Below, one piece after another: positions 1 to 3,030 of a DNA stretch of 5,796 nucleotides (the stretch's first letter is position 1; every line of letters starts with the position of its first letter). The DNA comes from Kingella oralis. GTDB taxonomy: Bacteria > Pseudomonadota > Gammaproteobacteria > Burkholderiales > Neisseriaceae. The stretch is taken from the NCBI GenBank assembly GCA_905373195.1, contig CAJPSG010000081.1, positions 1 through 5,796 of the forward strand, in the 5' to 3' direction. The translations under genes and the position numbers were made by a program. The notes beneath the pieces were generated by a model, which searched no databases, was not told where the DNA came from, and saw nothing but the letters and a program-made list of their open reading frames with translations.

Positions 1-6
1 CAAAGG

Positions 7-41
7 TTTCAGGCTGCCTAACCACACAAGGCAGCCTGAAA
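7..41. repeat. Inverted DUS pair upstream of the RDD gene
   Basis: TTTCAGGCTGCCT at 7-19 and its exact complement at 29-41 form a perfect 13-bp inverted repeat with a 9-base loop. Both arms contain the exact 12-mer uptake sequence (8-19 and 29-40). No T-run follows on either strand, so it is a weak terminator candidate at best, possibly for a gene ending before the window. Confidence 0.9.
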
Positions 42-74
42 AAGAGTAGGGCGATTTAATCCGCCCAACCCATT

Positions 75-86
75 TTCAGGCTGCCT
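75..86 (-). repeat. Single DUS directly before the RDD ribosome site
   Basis: Exact copy of the 12-mer on the minus strand. With the preceding TT it is complementary to 29-42 over 14 bases, so it could compete with the 7-19 arm for pairing. Confidence 0.9.
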
Positions 87-105
87 CCACCCCACAGGAC
101 ACCCC

Positions 106-624
106 ATGCGCCCCATCGCCCCGCTCAAACGCCGCTTCGCCGCCTTGCTGTATGAAAGCCTGCTGATTGGCTCGGTAACCATACTCGCAGGCATCGCAGC
201 GGGCATCATCAACACCGCCATCACACGCAGCGCACCCACGCTCGCGCCCGCCATCCCGCTGCTTACCAGCCTCGTGTTTGTGCTGGCGTGGTGGCAATAC
301 TTCCGCCTGAACTGGCAGCGCGAAGGGCAAACGCTGCCGATGCGCGTGTGGCAAATCGGGCTGATTAACCTTGCGGGCAGCCGCCCCAGCAAACGGCAGT
401 TGTTTATCCGCTTTGCGTGGGCGTGCGTGCTGCTGGTATTCATTCCCCTGCTTGCCTACGCCGCCTTGCAACACATCGGCTGGCACGGCAAAAACGCCGC
501 CATCGCCGCGCTGTTTTGGTGGATATTGCCGTGGGGCTTTGCCCTGTTTAACCCGCGCAGGCAGTTTTTGTATGATTGGCTGGCGGGCACGGAGTTGATT
601 GATTTGCGCCAAGCAGGCGAATAA
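106..624 (+). CDS. RDD family integral membrane protein
   Basis: A 172-residue inner-membrane protein that I assign to the RDD family, whose biochemical role is mostly unknown (transport has been proposed for some members). The N-terminus has the family's Arg-rich entry (RRFAALLYE, residues 9-17), with Glu17 where the family usually has Asp. Hydrophobic segments lie near 18-38, 47-65, 103-121 and 131-148. Between the second and third is the family-like stretch QREGQTLPMRVW (71-82). The C-terminus carries the RDD hallmark QFLYDWLAGTELID (153-166), including Asp157. The ATG is supported by AGGA at 96-99, six bases upstream. A DUS ends only ten bases before that site. The gene appears to stand alone and runs into the terminator at 750-798. 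Seen: motifs and hydrophobicity. Inferred: membrane location and family. Substrate unknown. Confidence 0.85.
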   Translation: MRPIAPLKRRFAALLYESLLIGSVTILAGIAAGIINTAITRSAPTLAPAIPLLTSLVFVLAWWQYFRLNWQREGQTLPMRVWQIGLINLAGSRPSKRQLFIRFAWACVLLVFIPLLAYAALQHIGWHGKNAAIAALFWWILPWGFALFNPRRQFLYDWLAGTELIDLRQAGE

Positions 625-647
625 ACGGACGGTGTTCCTGTAAACAG

Positions 648-659
648 AGGCAGCCTGAA
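648..659 (+). repeat. Single DUS in the 3' region of the RDD gene
   Basis: Exact AGGCAGCCTGAA, 24 bases after the RDD stop codon. It has no nearby inverted partner. Apart from this, the stretch 625-749 shows no gene or recognisable RNA. Confidence 0.9.
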
Positions 660-749
660 AACCGAAATGGCGTATTCATAGGGATTACAGGTTAGCCACA
701 TCAGCAAGCATTCGCCGCGCCGCAAACAGTGCAGGCATTTGCGCCACGC

Positions 750-798
750 AAAAAAGCAGCCTGAAAACGCATCTAACACGTTTTCAGGCTGCTTTTTT
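750..798. terminator. Bidirectional intrinsic terminator made from an inverted DUS pair
   Basis: Positions 750-769 and 779-798 are perfect 20-bp inverted repeats around a 9-base loop. Each outer end is a run of six A (750-755) or six T (793-798), so transcripts from either side give a GC-rich stem followed by U6. The inner stem is the DUS core GCAGCCTGAAAACG. It sits between the convergent RDD and IbaG genes, exactly where a shared terminator is expected. The two DUS copies match the 12-mer at 11 of 12 positions, because the G of AG has become A to extend the A-tract. Confidence 0.9.
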
Positions 799-806
799 AT
801 GTTGGC

Positions 807-1055
807 TTACTGCTGCTTCGCCGCCCACTCCGCAGGCGTTGCCGCCACGGTAATCGACAGCGCGTGCAATTCATTGCTCGCCAGCTTTGCCGCCAGCCCA
901 TCTTTAATCAAACGATGACGCGCCAGCCGCGCCTCGCCTTCAAACGAAGCCGAAACAATCTTAGCAAAAAAATGATGCCCATCGCCTTCCACCTCAATCA
1001 ATTCGCACGGGGTAACTTGGGCAATCAGCTCTTTAACTTGTTCTGGAAACAACAT
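807..1055 (-). CDS. ibaG: BolA family protein, IbaG/YrbA-like
   Basis: An 82-residue cytoplasmic protein of the BolA/IbaG type. Recognisable blocks are VEGDGHHFFAKIVSASFEG (22-40), the basic helix RLARHRLIKDGLAAKL (43-58) and the C-terminal LHALSITVAATPAEWA (63-78). His64 is the nearly invariant BolA-family histidine, which in characterised members helps ligate a [2Fe-2S] cluster shared with a CGFS monothiol glutaredoxin. Family knowledge therefore points to iron-sulfur or iron homeostasis; nothing next to it proves a partner. Length and the HALSI...TPAEWA ending fit IbaG better than the longer BolA proper. The start has a clear AAGGA at 1062-1066, six bases upstream. It lies 89 bp downstream of mltG but has its own extended -10-like element, and it ends at the terminator shared with the convergent RDD gene. 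Confidence 0.88.
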   Translation of the reverse strand: MLFPEQVKELIAQVTPCELIEVEGDGHHFFAKIVSASFEGEARLARHRLIKDGLAAKLASNELHALSITVAATPAEWAAKQQ

Positions 1056-1061
1056 TTCTAA

Positions 1062-1097
1062 TCCTTCGTGGTGTGTGAAAAACGCGCGATTTTAGCA
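1062..1097 (-). promoter_or_regulatory. Possible ibaG promoter (extended -10) and ribosome site
   Basis: Read leftward, TGC then TAAAAT (1097-1089) forms an extended -10 match (TGnTATAAT-like, one mismatch in the hexamer). Transcription would start near 1082 and give a leader of about 27 bases containing AAGGA (1066-1062). No good -35 exists at 17 bases, where the DUS arm lies. Prediction only. Confidence 0.4.
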
Positions 1098-1105
1098 CAA
1101 TAAAC

Positions 1106-1144
1106 TTTTCAGGCCGCCTGATGTTGCCTGAGGCAGCCTGAAAA
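1106..1144 (-). repeat. Inverted DUS pair right after the mltG stop
   Basis: Arms 1106-1119 and 1131-1144 are 14-base inverted repeats with one difference. In the leftward transcript that position is a G-U wobble, so the stem is continuous; in the rightward transcript it is a C-A mismatch. The copy at 1131-1142 is an exact DUS; the one at 1108-1119 has one mismatch. The stem begins at the base after the mltG stop. No long T-run follows, so any termination would be weak; protection of the mRNA 3' end is another possibility. Confidence 0.8.
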
Positions 1145-2149
1145 CTACTTCCGCTTCAAAATATATTTTTGCACCGCCGCATTATGCTCATCCAACGTGC
1201 GGCTAAACTGGCTGCGCCCCGTGTCGTCCATGCGCGAAACGAAATACAGGTAATCGCTGTCGGCGGGGTTGGCCGCCGCTTGCAATGCCGCGCGGCCGGG
1301 CAGCGCAATCGGCGTGGGCGGCAAACCATCTCGCGTGTAGGTGTTATACGGCGTATCGCGCTGCAAATCCGCCTTGCGAATCTTGCCTTGATACGCCTCG
1401 CCCATACCGTAAATCACCGTGGGGTCGGTTTGCAAGCGCATCCCTTTTGCCAAGCGATTGCGAAACACCGCCGCCACATCGCCCCTGTCGTCTTCATGCG
1501 CCGTTTCCTTTTCCACCAAGCTTGCCATAATCAACAAATCATACGGCTTTTGATACGGCAAACCCGCCTGTTTGCCCTCCCACGCCTTGTTCAACTCGCG
1601 CTGCATCGCCTTATAGGCAGCCTGAAAAATCTGAATATCGCTGCTTTCCGCCGCAATCTCGTAGCTATCGGGGAAAAACAAGCCCTCGGGGTTGGCGGAC
1701 ATCGCATTGGGGTCAATTTTTTTCAACAATTCCGCATCGCTCAACGATTTCGTATCATGCCGAATATTCGCCGTTTGGTTCACCACGCGGCGCATCTGGC
1801 TAAACCGCATCCCCTCCACAATCTGCACCGACACCAAATCGGGATTATTTTGGCGCAAATGCTGCAAAATTTGCCAAGTGGAAACGCGCCCAGCAAAACG
1901 ATAGCTACCACTGGTAAGCTTATCGTGCACCCCCAGCGCGTATGCCGCCGACACCAACACATAGCGGCTGTAAATTTTATCGTCCGCCGCCAGCTTGCGC
2001 CCCACCGCCGCCATGCCTTGCCCCTTTTCCACCACCAAGCGATATGGCGTGCCATTGTTTTTCGGCGCGAACAACAGCGCGGCATACACGCCCACCATCG
2101 TCAATAAAATAAATAAAACTATCCCAAAACGTTTAACAGTCATGCGCAT
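1145..2149 (-). CDS. mltG: Endolytic murein transglycosylase MltG (YceG-like)
   Basis: An inner-membrane-anchored lytic transglycosylase that cleaves glycan strands of nascent peptidoglycan and is thought to set their length. From the chosen ATG it has 334 residues, close to E. coli MltG. A hydrophobic anchor lies near residues 8-28, followed by a LysM-like region (about 36-85) and the YceG catalytic domain. The catalytic block is ASLVEKETA (209-217), containing the glutamate equivalent to E. coli Glu218. Next come FRNRLAKGMRLQTDPTVIYGMG and YNTYTRDGLPPTPIALPG, then YLYFV, all typical of the family. One codon upstream, a TTG at 2152 extends the frame, but ATG at 2149 or at 2143 is more likely; no strong ribosome site separates them. 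A DUS lies in frame and is read as FQAAYK (about 175-180). The stop codon directly abuts a DUS hairpin. Confidence 0.93.
   Translation of the reverse strand: MRMTVKRFGIVLFILLTMVGVYAALLFAPKNNGTPYRLVVEKGQGMAAVGRKLAADDKIYSRYVLVSAAYALGVHDKLTSGSYRFAGRVSTWQILQHLRQNNPDLVSVQIVEGMRFSQMRRVVNQTANIRHDTKSLSDAELLKKIDPNAMSANPEGLFFPDSYEIAAESSDIQIFQAAYKAMQRELNKAWEGKQAGLPYQKPYDLLIMASLVEKETAHEDDRGDVAAVFRNRLAKGMRLQTDPTVIYGMGEAYQGKIRKADLQRDTPYNTYTRDGLPPTPIALPGRAALQAAANPADSDYLYFVSRMDDTGRSQFSRTLDEHNAAVQKYILKRK
1615..1626 (+). repeat. DUS inside mltG
   Basis: Exact 12-mer, antisense to mltG. In the mltG frame its complement is translated as Phe-Gln-Ala-Ala-Tyr. Confidence 0.9.
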
Positions 2150-2171
2150 CAAAATATCGTTGAAAAATAGA

Positions 2172-2177
2172 ATTATA
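2172..2177 (-). promoter_or_regulatory. Possible -10 box of mltG
   Basis: Perfect TATAAT read leftward, about 23 bases before the mltG ATG at 2149. The implied leader is short, around 16 bases, consistent with the lack of a clear ribosome site. No convincing -35 lies 16-18 bases upstream, where the edge of the DUS arm (AAACGT) is found. Confidence 0.4.
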
Positions 2178-2196
2178 GCTTAAATTGGTGGAATAC

Positions 2197-2244
2197 GTTT
2201 TCAGGCTGCCTTATTGTGTTTACGCCCAAAGGCAGCCTGAAAAC
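2197..2244. repeat. Inverted DUS pair between csp and mltG
   Basis: Perfect 16-bp inverted repeat, arms 2197-2212 and 2229-2244, with a 16-base loop. Both arms hold exact DUS copies (2200-2211 and 2230-2241). It lies just beyond the csp terminator and may back it up, though no T-run follows the stem on either strand. Confidence 0.9.
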
Positions 2245-2254
2245 CATCCCTAAC

Positions 2255-2289
2255 AAAAAAGCAGACAACTCATCCGAGCTATCTGCTTT
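2255..2289 (-). terminator. Rho-independent terminator of the cold-shock gene
   Basis: In the leftward transcript a 14-bp stem (2289-2276 with 2271-2258) closes a four-base loop and runs into six T at 2260-2255. Three of these T are paired in the stem. Two pairs, 2266/2281 and 2268/2279, are G-U wobbles only in this direction and mismatches in the other, so the element is oriented for csp. It starts 33 bases after the csp stop codon and is unrelated to the DUS. Confidence 0.9.
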
Positions 2290-2321
2290 GTGTTATCCGT
2301 TGTTAATTAGGTCAAACGCGA

Positions 2322-2525
2322 TTACGCGCCTTGGATATTAGCGGCTTGTTTGCCTTTTGGGCCAGTAGTTACATCAAAAGAAACTTTTTGACCTTCTTTC
2401 AATGTTTTAAAGCCTTCCATATTGATTGCCGAGAAATGAGCGAACAAATCTTCGCCGCCCTCATCGGGGGTAATAAAGCCAAAGCCTTTTGCGTCGTTAA
2501 ACCATTTAACTGTACCAGTTGCCAT
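2322..2525 (-). CDS. cspA: Cold-shock domain protein (CspA/CspD family)
   Basis: A 67-residue single cold-shock domain protein that binds single-stranded RNA or DNA and acts as an RNA chaperone. Trp8, the RNP1 motif KGFGFI (13-18) and the RNP2-like DLFAHF (26-31) supply the aromatic binding surface. As I recall it, the sequence is nearly that of the neisserial cold-shock protein. The FAH in RNP2 and the GPKG stretch also resemble E. coli CspD, and its divergent position beside clpS-clpA is that of cspD, so either symbol could be argued. The start is preceded by AGAGAG (2535-2540), nine bases upstream. A promoter candidate at 2633-2661 would give a leader of about 100 bases, reminiscent of regulated csp mRNAs. 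A strong intrinsic terminator follows the stop codon. Cold induction is an inference only. Confidence 0.95.
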   Translation of the reverse strand: MATGTVKWFNDAKGFGFITPDEGGEDLFAHFSAINMEGFKTLKEGQKVSFDVTTGPKGKQAANIQGA

Positions 2526-2627
2526 AAAATGCTACTCTCTTACAAAAATATTAAACAAAAAGCAGTTGGAGCAAGTTTAAAAGCAATTCTTTACAGAGAA
2601 CGGTCTTGAACGCACACCAAATGCTGT

Positions 2628-2698
2628 TTGACGTTTTACTCACTTTAACGAATATCGTCAAGTTTTGTTTAGGCAAAGACAAACTTTTTCATTAAAAT
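2628..2698 (+). promoter_or_regulatory. Possible clpS-clpA promoter elements
   Basis: Two weak candidates. TTGACG at 2628-2633 with AATATC 17 bases on (2651-2656) would overlap the csp promoter face to face. TAAAAT at 2693-2698 is a better -10 and lies closer to clpS, but has no good -35. The AT-rich sequence makes chance matches likely. Confidence 0.3.
2633..2661 (-). promoter_or_regulatory. Candidate promoter of the cold-shock gene
   Basis: Read leftward, a -35 TTGACG (2661-2656) is followed by a 17-base spacer and a -10 TAAAAC (2638-2633). The start would be near 2626, giving a leader of about 100 bases before the csp ATG. The -35 matches consensus at five of six positions and the -10 at four of six. 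A poorly spaced alternative (TAATAT-like, nearer the gene) exists. Confidence 0.5.
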
Positions 2699-2724
2699 AA
2701 CAAAAAATACAACAGAAGCCCACC

Positions 2725-3030
2725 ATGAGCCTACACCAAGCCACACACCAATCGCAAAAAACCCGACTCGCGCCGCCGAAAAAATACGGCGTTTTTCTGT
2801 TAAACGACCATTACACGCCGATGGATTTTGTGGTGGATGTGCTGCAAGATGTTTTCAGGCTGTCTGAAAGCAAGGCGGTGAGCATCATGCTGGAAGTCCA
2901 CCATCATGGCAAAGGCTTGTGCGGCGTTTACACGCGCGATATTGCCGAAACCAAGCAACAACAAGTGATACGGCTCGCCGAAGAAGCGGGGCATCCGCTA
3001 ATGTGTACGATTGAGGAAGTATCTTTATGA
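2725..3030 (+). CDS. clpS: ClpS, N-degron adaptor of ClpAP
   Basis: A 101-residue adaptor that binds proteins with N-terminal Leu, Phe, Tyr or Trp and hands them to the ClpA N-domain for degradation by ClpAP. After a flexible N-terminal tail of about 17 residues comes PPKKYGVFLLND, then YTPMDFVVDVL (30-40), the IMLEVHHHGKGLCGVYTRDIAETK block (54-77) and the terminal HPLMCTIEE. Pocket residues equivalent to E. coli Asn34, Asp35, Met40, Met62 and His66 appear to be Asn27, Asp28, Met33, Met55 and His59. The position of E. coli Asp36 is His29, a notable change (codon CAT). It overlaps clpA by four bases, so the two are almost certainly co-translated. The ribosome site is weak (CAGAAG, 2713-2718). 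Residues FRLSE (44-48) are encoded by a near-DUS. Confidence 0.96.
   Translation: MSLHQATHQSQKTRLAPPKKYGVFLLNDHYTPMDFVVDVLQDVFRLSESKAVSIMLEVHHHGKGLCGVYTRDIAETKQQQVIRLAEEAGHPLMCTIEEVSL
2854..2865 (-). repeat. Near-DUS inside clpS
   Basis: Eleven of 12 positions match the DUS on the minus strand. With the overlapping plus-strand sequence it forms a small palindrome, TTTCAG then CTGAAA, at 2853-2869. In the clpS frame it encodes FRLSE. Confidence 0.65.
3013..3030 (+). promoter_or_regulatory. clpA ribosome site within clpS and ATGA overlap
   Basis: GAGGAA at 3013-3018 lies eight bases before the clpA ATG (3027-3029). The clpS stop TGA occupies 3028-3030, giving the classic ATGA overlap and pointing to translational coupling of adaptor and unfoldase. 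Confidence 0.85.

Noticed and set aside
55..60. TTTAAT as a -10 box for the RDD gene
   Set aside because: No acceptable -35 at the right distance, where a DUS lies; AT-rich chance match cannot be excluded.
76..612. 178-codon open frame on the minus strand opposite the RDD gene
   Set aside because: Gln/Arg-rich product without hydrophobic pattern or motif. The plus-strand frame has a ribosome site, membrane segments and the RDD signature.
456..779. 107-codon minus-strand frame covering the RDD 3' end and spacer
   Set aside because: Starts inside the bidirectional terminator and runs antisense to RDD; no ribosome site or family match seen.
1169..2107. 312-codon open frame on the plus strand opposite mltG
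   Set aside because: Rich in His, Arg and Ala with no recognisable domain. It lies wholly within mltG, whose family motifs are unmistakable. Its length is explained by the codon bias of the real gene.
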